A DNA stretch of 5,659 bases from an uncultured Porphyromonadaceae bacterium. Lineage in GTDB: Bacteria > Bacteroidota > Bacteroidia > Bacteroidales > Muribaculaceae. Below the pieces are notes generated by a model. The model was given only the letters and a program-made list of their open reading frames with translations. It ran no database searches and had not been told where the DNA came from. Each line of letters starts with the position of its first letter. Within the stretch, counting starts at the first letter, position 1. Below, one piece after another: positions 1-5,659 of the stretch. The stretch lies in NCBI GenBank assembly GCA_905193395.1, contig CAJJOO010000115.1:1-5659 (forward strand), given 5' to 3'. The position numbers were made by a program, and so were the translations under genes.

Positions 1-126
1 TATTTCTACCGCAGGAGCCAGAAGGGCGGCTTCCATTATGGTCTTTACGTCTTCGGCGCTGATTTCGCGGTCCTGATAGCGACGGATGCTGTGGCGCCGG
101 ATGAGAAGTTCGTGTAATGATTCCAT
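1..126 (-). CDS. Nitroreductase-family protein, N-terminal part (runs off left edge)
   Basis: Only the first 42 codons are present; the frame is open to the window edge. The start is an ATG at 126-124. The translation contains RRHSIRRYQDREI (residues 10-22), followed by a helix (about 24-36) ending in LLAPA. This is the usual opening of the nitroreductase/NADH oxidase-like fold, where the R-x-S-x-R segment (here R11, S13, R15) contacts the FMN phosphate. Members are cytoplasmic FMN homodimers that reduce nitro, quinone or other electrophilic substrates with NAD(P)H. The substrate cannot be told from this fragment, and the residues that separate subfamilies are outside the window. It lies 67 bp downstream of the SPOR-domain gene on the same strand, so read-through from that gene is plausible. 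I saw no TAnnTTTG promoter or convincing terminator in the gap. The family call is fairly secure, the function is not. Confidence 0.82.
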   Translation of the reverse strand, partial: MESLHELLIRRHSIRRYQDREISAEDVKTIMEAALLAPAVEI

Positions 127-193
127 AGATTGAAATGACTAAAAAAGTTGTGTCGCCGGGCTGGGCCGTCCGGGTGCTGTGCCGTAAACGTTT

Positions 194-1228
194 TCAGCGG
201 TGGCAAACCCAGGCGTTGGGGAAGTTGCGGGCAACTTCCCCGCGTGCGGCGGCCAGAGTCTCGGCCGGGTTGTTGCCTGTGGCGGCATATACGCGGAAAC
301 GGCCGTCGATGGTCAGGATTCCCAGCGGCTGATAGCGGTGCGAGGCAACAAATTTCTGTGCTTCCTCAAGCGAGGCCAGTGAAGCTACAATCAGGAAGTA
401 TCTGTCGTCGGCGTTGAGCCTCGGGGCCTGGGAGTAGGATGCAGTCGAAACGTCTGCGGAATTCCGGCTCACGGGAGCCTCGGCCTGCGTGGCGGCAGTG
501 CTTGTCTGTCGGGCGCTTTCTTCCGGCTCCACTTCCACCCAGGCATCGTCGTGGCGGTTGATTACGAGAACCATTGTGGCATCGTCCTGAGGCGGGATAC
601 CGACGATTGTACGTGAGGGCGCGGGAGCCATGGATGCCACTGTGCTTTCGGGAGAATCCTGAACGCTGCGGTGTACGAACCATCCGAGGGCCATGATGAG
701 AGCCACACTCGCGGCCACGCTCGCTGCGACACTTGCGGCGCGACGCCAGGAAGCAGACAGTCTGTGCGAGTGTTCGCGGGCTTCCTCGTCGGCGCGGGCC
801 ACTTCGGTGGCTGTGGCAATGGGTTGGGTCTCCAGTTCCGGAAGCCATTGCAGCGAGGGTGAGAGCGCCTTCACGTCGCCCGGCTCGAAACTCATCGCGT
901 TGCCTGAAAGGTGAAGTGTGCCCACACGTCCGAGACTCAGCGTTCCGGAAACTTCCAGTGCGCGTTTCATGCTGGCTGCCGCATCTGCCACAGCCTGGCG
1001 GGCTGTCGGTTCCGAAAGACGGTCGCGACGCGCCACAGAGCGTGCCAGAAGACCGTTGTCCGTGCCGTCGGGATTGAAGGTGAAAACATACGACGGCGGC
1101 GTCCACCGGCAGGTGGCCGGTGAATATACCGCGGCACGGCCATGGCGCTCAATAGTCCCCAGACCGGGAATCGTCACAGTGCCACAGCGTTGTACCAGAT
1201 AATCTATGTGTCGTACAAGCCTTTTCAC
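194..1228 (-). CDS. HU/CCDC81-like and SPOR domain membrane protein
   Basis: A 344-residue bitopic inner-membrane protein. Residues 1-57 (HIDYLVQRCGTVTIPGLGTI at 8-27) match the opening of the bacterial HU-CCDC81 domain, in which a VPGxG-type turn is characteristic. Residues 58-130 (NGLLARSVARRDRLS, then LSLGRVGTLHLSG and FEP) match the second HU-like domain of the same architecture. A charged linker leads to one hydrophobic helix (about 164-186). A low-complexity Ser/Thr/Ala/Glu-rich linker (about 190-270) follows, then a SPOR domain (about 276-343; YFLIVASLASLEEAQKF onward). SPOR domains bind septal glycan strands stripped of stem peptides, so a periplasmic C-terminus and a cytoplasmic HU-like end are expected; binding of DNA by that end is unproven. 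The start is GTG at 1228-1226: an in-frame TAA lies four codons upstream, and the next ATG (Met87) would delete the conserved N-terminus. Divergent from the TPR gene; the nitroreductase gene follows after 67 bp. Confidence 0.85.
   Translation of the reverse strand: MKRLVRHIDYLVQRCGTVTIPGLGTIERHGRAAVYSPATCRWTPPSYVFTFNPDGTDNGLLARSVARRDRLSEPTARQAVADAAASMKRALEVSGTLSLGRVGTLHLSGNAMSFEPGDVKALSPSLQWLPELETQPIATATEVARADEEAREHSHRLSASWRRAASVAASVAASVALIMALGWFVHRSVQDSPESTVASMAPAPSRTIVGIPPQDDATMVLVINRHDDAWVEVEPEESARQTSTAATQAEAPVSRNSADVSTASYSQAPRLNADDRYFLIVASLASLEEAQKFVASHRYQPLGILTIDGRFRVYAATGNNPAETLAAARGEVARNFPNAWVCHR
701..736 (-). repeat. Three 12-bp tandem repeats encoding (ASVA)3
   Basis: Three consecutive 12-bp units lie inside the membrane-helix codons of the SPOR gene and keep the frame. 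On the plus strand the first two differ at 2 of 12 positions, and the third is more diverged (8-9 of 12 identical). They encode Ala-Ser-Val-Ala three times (residues 165-176). The pattern suggests internal duplication followed by drift, but selection for a small-residue helix could produce the same thing. Confidence 0.6.
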
Positions 1229-1232
1229 GTCA

Positions 1233-1263
1233 CAAATTTACGACATAAATTTTTATTTTCCAA
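1233..1263 (-). promoter_or_regulatory. Putative Bacteroidota-type promoter of the SPOR gene
   Basis: On the minus strand TAAATTTG (1240-1233) exactly matches the Bacteroidota -7 consensus TAnnTTTG. A TTG (1263-1261) lies 20 bp upstream, the expected spacing for the -33 element. A TTTG (1269-1266) sits slightly further up, at 25 bp. With usual geometry transcription would begin around 1227-1230, at the GTG start codon, giving a leaderless or nearly leaderless mRNA. The match and spacing are seen; promoter activity is inferred. Confidence 0.5.
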
Positions 1264-1309
1264 CACAAACTTTAATATTAAAAACGCCCGCAGTGTTGAA
1301 AAATTGACA

Positions 1310-1317
1310 TAACTTTG
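1310..1317 (+). promoter_or_regulatory. Putative -7 promoter element of the TPR gene
   Basis: TAACTTTG exactly matches the Bacteroidota -7 consensus TAnnTTTG. It lies 18 bp before the TPR start codon, implying a leader of roughly 12-16 nt. No TTTG-like -33 element is present at the usual 19-21 bp spacing (that stretch reads GC-rich, about 1286-1290), so any promoter here depends on the -7 element or an atypical upstream contact. It is oriented opposite to the promoter at 1233-1263. Confidence 0.5.
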
Positions 1318-1335
1318 CGGTGCTCAAATGTATAA

Positions 1336-2223
1336 ATGAAGAAAGAGATGAGGAGAATATTTTTGATGGCTTTGTTTGCCTCCGCCTGTGTCTGCGCTAT
1401 GAGCCGGCCGGCGTCGGATTCCGTAATCGTGTCGGACGCCGGGCACGTGGATTCAGTGTATGAGGAGGACCCCTATTTCCTGCTCATGGGCGAGGCCGAC
1501 CGTGCAATTGCCGCACGCGACTGGAACGAAGCCGTCGCAAGGCTGCAGGATGCCCTGGAGGTGCGTCCGCAGGCTGCCACAAATGCCTTGCTGCTGAGTA
1601 ATCTCGGTATGGCGTATACATATCTCGGCAGCGATTCGCTGGCCATCGACGCCTTCGACCGTGCACTTGAAATCGCTCCGGCAATGGCTGTGGCGCACCT
1701 TGGCAATGGCAGGGCGCTGCTTCTGCGCGGCCGCGACCGCGAGGCTTTCGACTCCTTCGGCGATGTGATCGGCTGCGATTCCCTGAATCTCGACGCGCGT
1801 TTCTATCATGGCATGATTGCCCTATACAGTGGCGATCGCGAAACCGCCGAAACGGATTTCACGGTGCTGAAAGATGCGGCTCCGATGTCAATCGACACTG
1901 CGATAGCGCTCGGAACCCTCTATTCGCTCACCGGCCGTGAGCGCGAGGCTGTGCCCTATCTCACCACGTTGATAGATACCGAGCCTGCAGCCGAATATTT
2001 TGCTTCGCTCGCAGGCTGTTATCTGACACTCGAAGACCTGTCGCATGCTTCCGAGGTTCTGGCCCGCGGCATGGAACTGTTCCCCGGCGACCCGGAACTG
2101 TATTATTACCGTGCGTGGCTCAACCGCGACCGTTATCGTCTGGACGATGCCAAAAAAGATGCCGCCACGGCAATAGAACTCGGCGTCTCACCCACAAAGG
2201 TGAAACGCCTGTTCGAGAACTAA
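1336..2223 (+). CDS. Exported TPR-repeat protein
   Basis: A 295-residue protein built almost wholly of tetratricopeptide repeats. An N-terminal signal sequence (basic MKKEMRR, then a hydrophobic run to about residue 21) predicts export to the periplasm. Cys18 and Cys20 fall near the expected cleavage region, but the preceding residues (Ala at -3) make a poor lipobox, so lipidation is uncertain. About seven 34-residue helical hairpins can be followed from about 48 to 286, with the TPR small/large pattern clearest at 85-116 (NLGMAYTYLGSDSLAIDAFDRALEIAP) and 119-150. The protein has no catalytic motif and ends just after the last repeat (VKRLFEN), so it is probably a scaffold or partner-binding protein; the partner is unknown. 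ATG at 1336 was chosen; an in-frame ATG at 1348 would still leave a signal peptide. No clear Shine-Dalgarno is visible. Transcribed divergently from the SPOR gene and convergently with mltG, so probably monocistronic. Confidence 0.85.
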   Translation: MKKEMRRIFLMALFASACVCAMSRPASDSVIVSDAGHVDSVYEEDPYFLLMGEADRAIAARDWNEAVARLQDALEVRPQAATNALLLSNLGMAYTYLGSDSLAIDAFDRALEIAPAMAVAHLGNGRALLLRGRDREAFDSFGDVIGCDSLNLDARFYHGMIALYSGDRETAETDFTVLKDAAPMSIDTAIALGTLYSLTGREREAVPYLTTLIDTEPAAEYFASLAGCYLTLEDLSHASEVLARGMELFPGDPELYYYRAWLNRDRYRLDDAKKDAATAIELGVSPTKVKRLFEN

Positions 2224-2244
2224 TTCGGAGTTAAGAACAGACTA

Positions 2245-3261
2245 TTATCTGCGGATTCCGCGTTTGTTAAGTTGGGCCTGGTAGCGCCGTGCATTTGCCA
2301 GGTGGGTCTTGGCGTCGACGGCGAAATCATGCCGCCCGGAGAAGTCTGATTTCGCACACATAAATATATAGTCGTGCTCGGGAGCGTCGAGAACCGCGTC
2401 GATAGTCGCGCGCCGCGGAATACGGATGGGACCCGGCGGCAGTCCCTTCACCTTATATGTATTGTATGGCGAGTCGACCGACAGCATCTTGCCTCCGATA
2501 CGGCGAAGGGCAAAATTGCCCAGGGCGTATTTCACGGTGGGGTCGGCCTGCAATTTGATTCCTCTTTTCAGACGGTTGATGTAGAGACGGGCAATAATGG
2601 GATGCTCGTCGGCCTTGTTGCTTTCCTCCTCGACAATCGAGGCGACCGTGGCCACCTCGACCGGGGTGAGCCCCAGCCGTGCCGCTTTCAGTAGGCGTTC
2701 TTCGGTCCAGAAGGAGTCTCGTTCCGATACCAGTTTCTTTATGATTTCCTCGGGTTCGTCGGTCCAGTAGAATTCGTAGGTGTCGGGAATGAACGCGGCG
2801 ACGAATTCCTCGGGCCTGGTGTATCCGGAATTGTCGGTCAGCACCTTTTTGACTGCGGCCTTGAAATCGGCGGCAGATGCCTCGGTTTTGAGGCTCAGGC
2901 GGCGCGCGAGGTCGTCGAGGGTGCGCATGTTGTTCAGCACCACGCGGACGGGTGTCTGATGGCCTTTGTAAATGGCGTTGGCGGTTTTCAGCGCGCTGGC
3001 GCCCGGCTCAACCAGATACGAACCGTGCGAGCGGGTAGGATCGCCCGAAGCCAGATTCCACAGGCGGTATACTGTCGAGCCGTAATCCTCGCCCAATGAT
3101 TTGTATATCGAGTCCCTGACGCTTTCGGCCGTGGCCTCGCGCGGAATATTCACCCTCACGGCTACCTCGTTTTCGAATTTTTGCGACATATAAATGATTG
3201 CAGCAATAGCAGTCGTGGCCGCTAGCGCCATGAACAGGGCTATCCAATGTCTGGTTTTCAT
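2245..3261 (-). CDS. mltG: Endolytic murein transglycosylase MltG
   Basis: A 338-residue protein, close to the roughly 340 residues of E. coli MltG (YceG). It cleaves nascent peptidoglycan glycan strands endolytically at the inner membrane, leaving 1,6-anhydro-MurNAc ends, and is thought to set strand length by acting as a synthesis terminator. Residues 5-25 form the single N-terminal membrane anchor. About 34-100 is a LysM-like region, and the catalytic YceG domain follows. VASIVEEES (206-214) contains the catalytic glutamate, by alignment with E. coli Glu218 most likely Glu211. NRLKRGIKLQADPTVKYALG (229-248) and SPYNTYKVKGLPPGPIRIP (264-282) are the other family signatures. Every key residue I can check is present, so it should be active. 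The ATG at 3261 gives the usual short cytoplasmic start before the anchor. It lies 61 bp downstream of the porin on the same strand. The 3' end converges on the TPR gene with 21 bp between stops and no obvious strong terminator. Confidence 0.95.
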   Translation of the reverse strand: MKTRHWIALFMALAATTAIAAIIYMSQKFENEVAVRVNIPREATAESVRDSIYKSLGEDYGSTVYRLWNLASGDPTRSHGSYLVEPGASALKTANAIYKGHQTPVRVVLNNMRTLDDLARRLSLKTEASAADFKAAVKKVLTDNSGYTRPEEFVAAFIPDTYEFYWTDEPEEIIKKLVSERDSFWTEERLLKAARLGLTPVEVATVASIVEEESNKADEHPIIARLYINRLKRGIKLQADPTVKYALGNFALRRIGGKMLSVDSPYNTYKVKGLPPGPIRIPRRATIDAVLDAPEHDYIFMCAKSDFSGRHDFAVDAKTHLANARRYQAQLNKRGIRR

Positions 3262-3268
3262 TGTTCAG

Positions 3269-3284
3269 TATATTTTTAAATATA
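3269..3284. repeat. AT-only inverted repeat in the mltG leader
   Basis: TATATTT and AAATATA form perfect 7-bp arms separated by TT, ending 8 bp upstream of the mltG start codon. The minus-strand TATATTTA (3284-3277) also resembles the Bacteroidota -7 element with one mismatch (A for the final G), but no TTTG lies at the expected -33 spacing. It could be a weak promoter, an operator half-site pair, or simply AT-rich leader that keeps the translation start unstructured. Confidence 0.4.
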
Positions 3285-3322
3285 ACAAACTCAGGGTATA
3301 CAGGGTTTTGAACGCCGACAAA

Positions 3323-5281
3323 TCAGTTGGCGAAATCAACCGACAGACCCAGTTGGAATCGTCGCGGATTCAGAGGATAGTCTACCACCGAGAAGTAGTC
3401 CTTGCTGAACCAGCCCTGGTTGATGTGGCTCATCAGAACGAAGAAGCGCACCTTGCTGAGTTTGAAATTCGCATAAAGGTTCATGAACGGATAGTTGCCC
3501 AGTTTCACTTTCTGCTGGTTGGCGAACGAGGCGGTGGCCGGCTGGTAGGCCGGTGCGTAGTATCGCGTATAATAGTCGCAGTCAACGCCCAGTTGGACGC
3601 TAAGTGTGGCGACCTTGAATTTGATATACATGTTTGAGTAGACGGCAAGCGACGGCAGCGGAATCACGGCGTCGTCGGATGTAGTCTGATAGGTTATCCG
3701 GTTGTCCCAGTTGAAGATGCCGGCGCTTAGGTTCTGGCTGAGGCAGGCCGAGAATACCCGGACGCTGCCGCCGTGCTGGGCAGGCATGAAGTCCGGACCG
3801 AAATACAGATGATTCTGTACATTTGAAGCCTCGATTTCCAGCAGGGTGCCGGTTTTGGGCAGCAGCAGTCGTCCGCCGAAACTCAGCGTCCGCTCCTTGC
3901 CGAAATCGTTCTTCCAGATGAAGTGGTTGGAGAGATAATTCTCCATGAAATACGGTGCCTTGCGGTTGGTGAACAGCGCATGGCCGGTGATGGCAACCGA
4001 GTCGCCAAACAGCGGGAAGCGCGTGGTGACATTACCGTCAAGGGCTATGTTGCCGCTTTCTCGGCCGGAGATGCCGATTTTTGCGGTGGCGGTGTATGTG
4101 AGTAGCGAGCCGCGTTGTTTCGACAACTGGCCCCCCACCGACAGATTGTGTTCCGTGGCTTTCGGGACGATGGTGCCGATGCCTTCCGGGAAGGGCGTCA
4201 GGCCGTTGGCGTTGGCCCTGTCGAGGGTATCGGCCGTCTGGTTATATCTCACGATGTCGTAGGTGAGGAAGGCGCTCAGCCCGAATTTGGCATATTTGTG
4301 GAAACCTTCCAGCAGCGACAGCCCGACGGTGTTGGATACGGTCCAGTAGGACGTGCGGTCGGCCGTGAGCGACGGGTTGAGGTAGGTATTGTTGAAAAAA
4401 TTATGGATTTCGCCCGAGGCATCGTCGTGGAACAGGTGTTTCGACTGCTCGAAGTTGAAGGTCCAGATAATCGAGGTCACGGGAATGTAGGTGCGGGACA
4501 CAAGGGAGTCGCCGTCGTATTTCTCGTCCCAAAAACCGATTTTATATCGGTTGTTCAGGTACAGTTGCTTGCCGGAGACTCGGGTGTGGGCGTTGGAGAG
4601 ACGTGTGGGTATGGTTTTGGTGTTGACCGATGTCACGCCGCCCTGAACCAGGGCCGGGTCGGTGATATAAAGCACGTCGGTGATGCCTCCGTTTTCCTTG
4701 TTGAGCAGATTGTACTGGTTGAACCACCCCTGGAACTCGTAGCGGTCGCCGATATAAGAGCCTGAAAAGCCCCATATCAGGTCTTTTGTGGCCTGGTTTG
4801 CATACGAGCCTTTGGAATAGAGATAGTCGAGCAGGGCGCCGACCTGTGTGCGTGCGTTTGCGTTGCCCGAGAATGTGGCCGTCAGGCGGTCCTGGGCATT
4901 GTCGCGTCCGCCGCCGGTGTTGTAACCCAGCAGGGTCATCGGGATGCGCGTGTTGTAGAACTGCATCGTGTGTACCGATGGGATATACTGTCTGAGACCG
5001 TCGGCAAAGAAAAATTCGCTGTAAGGGCGACGACGGGTCCAGATCATTTCTATTCCCTCGCCCCCAAGGTTACCCGTTGTGGCCCAGGCGTCGGAAACCT
5101 CCGACGGCACCGAGCGGCGCGAATAGTTTTCATACAGGGTGTCGATCGTCGCCGGGATTCGCAGGCCCAGTGGCGGTTCGATTTTCCAGGCATACGACGG
5201 GGCCAGTTGCTGGGGTTTCGCCCCGTAGAGCAGCGCCGCGGTGGCCGCGGCCAGTAGTATCAGTGTTGCAGAACGTTTCAT
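3323..5281 (-). CDS. Putative outer-membrane porin (Porin_10-like beta-barrel)
   Basis: A 652-residue outer-membrane protein. Residues 1-20 are a signal peptide (MKR, then an Ala/Leu run), with cleavage likely near LLYGA (17-21). No TonB box or plug domain is visible. The mature protein alternates aromatic-rich beta-strands with polar turns rich in Asn, Gly and Asp, as in a large barrel. Family-like segments are MQFYNTRIPMTLLGYNTGGG (106-125) near the N-terminus, GNYPFMNLYANFKLSKVRFF (595-614), SHINQGW (618-624) and YPLNPRRFQLGLSVDF (635-650), the usual end of Bacteroidota putative porins. The last strand ends VDFAN rather than exactly in Phe, which is common in this group. Its substrate and whether it forms an open pore are unknown. 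The ATG at 5281 lies 9 bp after the TAA of the upstream gene, so the two are almost certainly co-transcribed; mltG follows 61 bp downstream. No frameshift or deletion is evident. Confidence 0.85.
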   Translation of the reverse strand: MKRSATLILLAAATAALLYGAKPQQLAPSYAWKIEPPLGLRIPATIDTLYENYSRRSVPSEVSDAWATTGNLGGEGIEMIWTRRRPYSEFFFADGLRQYIPSVHTMQFYNTRIPMTLLGYNTGGGRDNAQDRLTATFSGNANARTQVGALLDYLYSKGSYANQATKDLIWGFSGSYIGDRYEFQGWFNQYNLLNKENGGITDVLYITDPALVQGGVTSVNTKTIPTRLSNAHTRVSGKQLYLNNRYKIGFWDEKYDGDSLVSRTYIPVTSIIWTFNFEQSKHLFHDDASGEIHNFFNNTYLNPSLTADRTSYWTVSNTVGLSLLEGFHKYAKFGLSAFLTYDIVRYNQTADTLDRANANGLTPFPEGIGTIVPKATEHNLSVGGQLSKQRGSLLTYTATAKIGISGRESGNIALDGNVTTRFPLFGDSVAITGHALFTNRKAPYFMENYLSNHFIWKNDFGKERTLSFGGRLLLPKTGTLLEIEASNVQNHLYFGPDFMPAQHGGSVRVFSACLSQNLSAGIFNWDNRITYQTTSDDAVIPLPSLAVYSNMYIKFKVATLSVQLGVDCDYYTRYYAPAYQPATASFANQQKVKLGNYPFMNLYANFKLSKVRFFVLMSHINQGWFSKDYFSVVDYPLNPRRFQLGLSVDFAN

Positions 5282-5290
5282 TGAGTATTA

Positions 5291-5659
5291 TTACCGCTCG
5301 GATTCCAATGCTTTCCTGACGAGATTCTTGAAATGGAGCCGCAGCCGCGAGTCGGCCAGCAGCGCCTGAAACTTTTCCATGACATAGTCGGCTATCTGAC
5401 AGCGGTCGCCGGTTTTTAGGATTTCGCCGGTCAGTGATGTCACGAAGCGTTCGTGCGTGGGCATAAGCCTGACATTCATATCGGCAAGACCAGTCAGCAA
5501 CAGCACGCCGAACATGAAATCGACGACGGACTGTGCTCCCGGAGCGAAGCCTGCGAAGGTGCGCACGGCACGGTTGATATGCGTCACGCGGGCTTTCGAC
5601 TGCCCCCGGCGGGTGCGTCCGAATTCTTTTACAGCAACTGCATAATAGCGGTCATGGAG
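5291..5659 (-). CDS. Unidentified protein, C-terminal part (runs off right edge)
   Basis: The last 122 codons of a gene whose frame stays open to the window edge. A GTG at 5587-5585 could be read as a start, but 24 further in-frame sense codons precede it, with a composition similar to the rest, so the gene probably begins outside the window. The fragment is soluble-looking and mostly helical. It opens with a strongly basic stretch (KEFGRTRRGQSKARV, window-fragment residues about 11-25). A hydrophobic segment follows (SVVDFMFGVLLLTGLADM), too broken by polar residues to be a clear membrane helix, and the end is a basic amphipathic helix (LRLHFKNLVRKALESER). I see no catalytic or metal-binding motif and do not recognise the family. 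It ends in TAA followed at once by a second TAA, 9 bp before the porin ATG, indicating one transcript with the porin and possibly translational coupling. The reading frame is well supported, the function is unknown. Confidence 0.75.
   Translation of the reverse strand, partial: LHDRYYAVAVKEFGRTRRGQSKARVTHINRAVRTFAGFAPGAQSVVDFMFGVLLLTGLADMNVRLMPTHERFVTSLTGEILKTGDRCQIADYVMEKFQALLADSRLRLHFKNLVRKALESER

Noticed and set aside
141..173. Possible minus-strand terminator between the SPOR and nitroreductase genes (GC-rich stretch, then six T)
   Set aside because: The GC-rich stretch does not form a convincing stem, and the T-run is separated from it by several bases.
366..1106. Long minus-strand frame of 246 codons overlapping the SPOR gene
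   Set aside because: It lies in another frame within the well-supported HU/SPOR gene, is rich in Arg, Ser, Gly and His without any domain, and is typical of a shadow frame in GC-rich DNA.
1304..1309. TTGACA resembling an E. coli -35 box
   Set aside because: It sits directly against the Bacteroidota -7 element with no -10 at 17 bp; sigma-70 spacing rules of E. coli do not apply to this group.
1288..1320. CCGCA/TGCGG inverted repeat around the plus-strand -7 element
   Set aside because: Only 5-bp arms separated by 23 nt, which is expected by chance.
1453..1809. Minus-strand frame of 118 codons within the TPR gene
   Set aside because: It is antisense to clear TPR repeats and resembles a complemented helical protein, with no independent evidence.
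2251..2261. GCGGATTCCGC palindrome followed by GTTTGTT as a terminator for the TPR gene
   Set aside because: The stem is only 4 bp with a 3-nt loop and no true U-tract, and it is fully accounted for by the final codons of mltG.
3194..3637. Plus-strand frame of 147 codons spanning the porin-mltG spacer
   Set aside because: It runs antisense through the start of mltG and the end of the porin, both real genes, and shows no domain.
4115..4765. Plus-strand frame of 216 codons antisense to the porin
   Set aside because: The opposite strand encodes a continuous recognisable porin. This frame has a Val/Gly-rich composition from complemented codons, no recognisable motif and no promoter.
5585..5587. 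GTG as the true start of the right-edge gene
   Set aside because: The frame remains open for 24 codons upstream to the edge with similar composition, and no promoter or ribosome-binding sequence precedes the GTG.

Overview
The window looks like chromosomal DNA from a Bacteroidota bacterium, most likely a GC-rich Bacteroidales (Muribaculaceae-like) gut lineage. Four things point there: a putative porin of the Bacteroidota Porin_10 type, a Bacteroidota-style HU/CCDC81-like protein fused to a SPOR domain, exact matches to the Bacteroidota -7 promoter motif TAnnTTTG, and starts without clear Shine-Dalgarno sequences. The family placement is inferred from overall character only.

Layout. Positions 1-126 (minus) hold the N-terminal 42 codons of a nitroreductase-family flavoprotein that runs off the left edge. 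194-1228 (minus) encodes a 344-residue protein with HU-like N-terminal domains, one membrane helix and a C-terminal SPOR domain; it starts at GTG. A 107-bp divergent AT-rich intergenic region (1229-1335) carries a TAnnTTTG-type -7 element on each strand. 1336-2223 (plus) encodes an exported TPR-repeat protein. It converges on 2245-3261 (minus), the endolytic murein transglycosylase MltG. 3323-5281 (minus) is a 652-residue outer-membrane putative porin. 5291-5659 (minus) is the C-terminal part of a gene I cannot identify, which ends 9 bp before the porin start and continues beyond the right edge.

How the genes fit together. Most of the window concerns the cell envelope: a SPOR protein expected to bind septal peptidoglycan, MltG that cuts nascent glycan strands at the inner membrane, a periplasmic TPR protein and an outer-membrane beta-barrel. 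On the minus strand the unidentified gene and the porin are almost certainly co-transcribed, and mltG (61 bp further on) may be read from the same transcript. The SPOR gene and the nitroreductase gene (67 bp apart) may form a second minus-strand unit.

No RNA gene, mobile element, CRISPR array, defence system or attachment site was seen. No gene-free stretch exceeds 300 bp. This is an ordinary housekeeping/envelope region. The points most worth a second look are the nearly leaderless GTG start of the SPOR gene, the tandemly repeated transmembrane helix in that protein, and the unidentified gene coupled to the porin.
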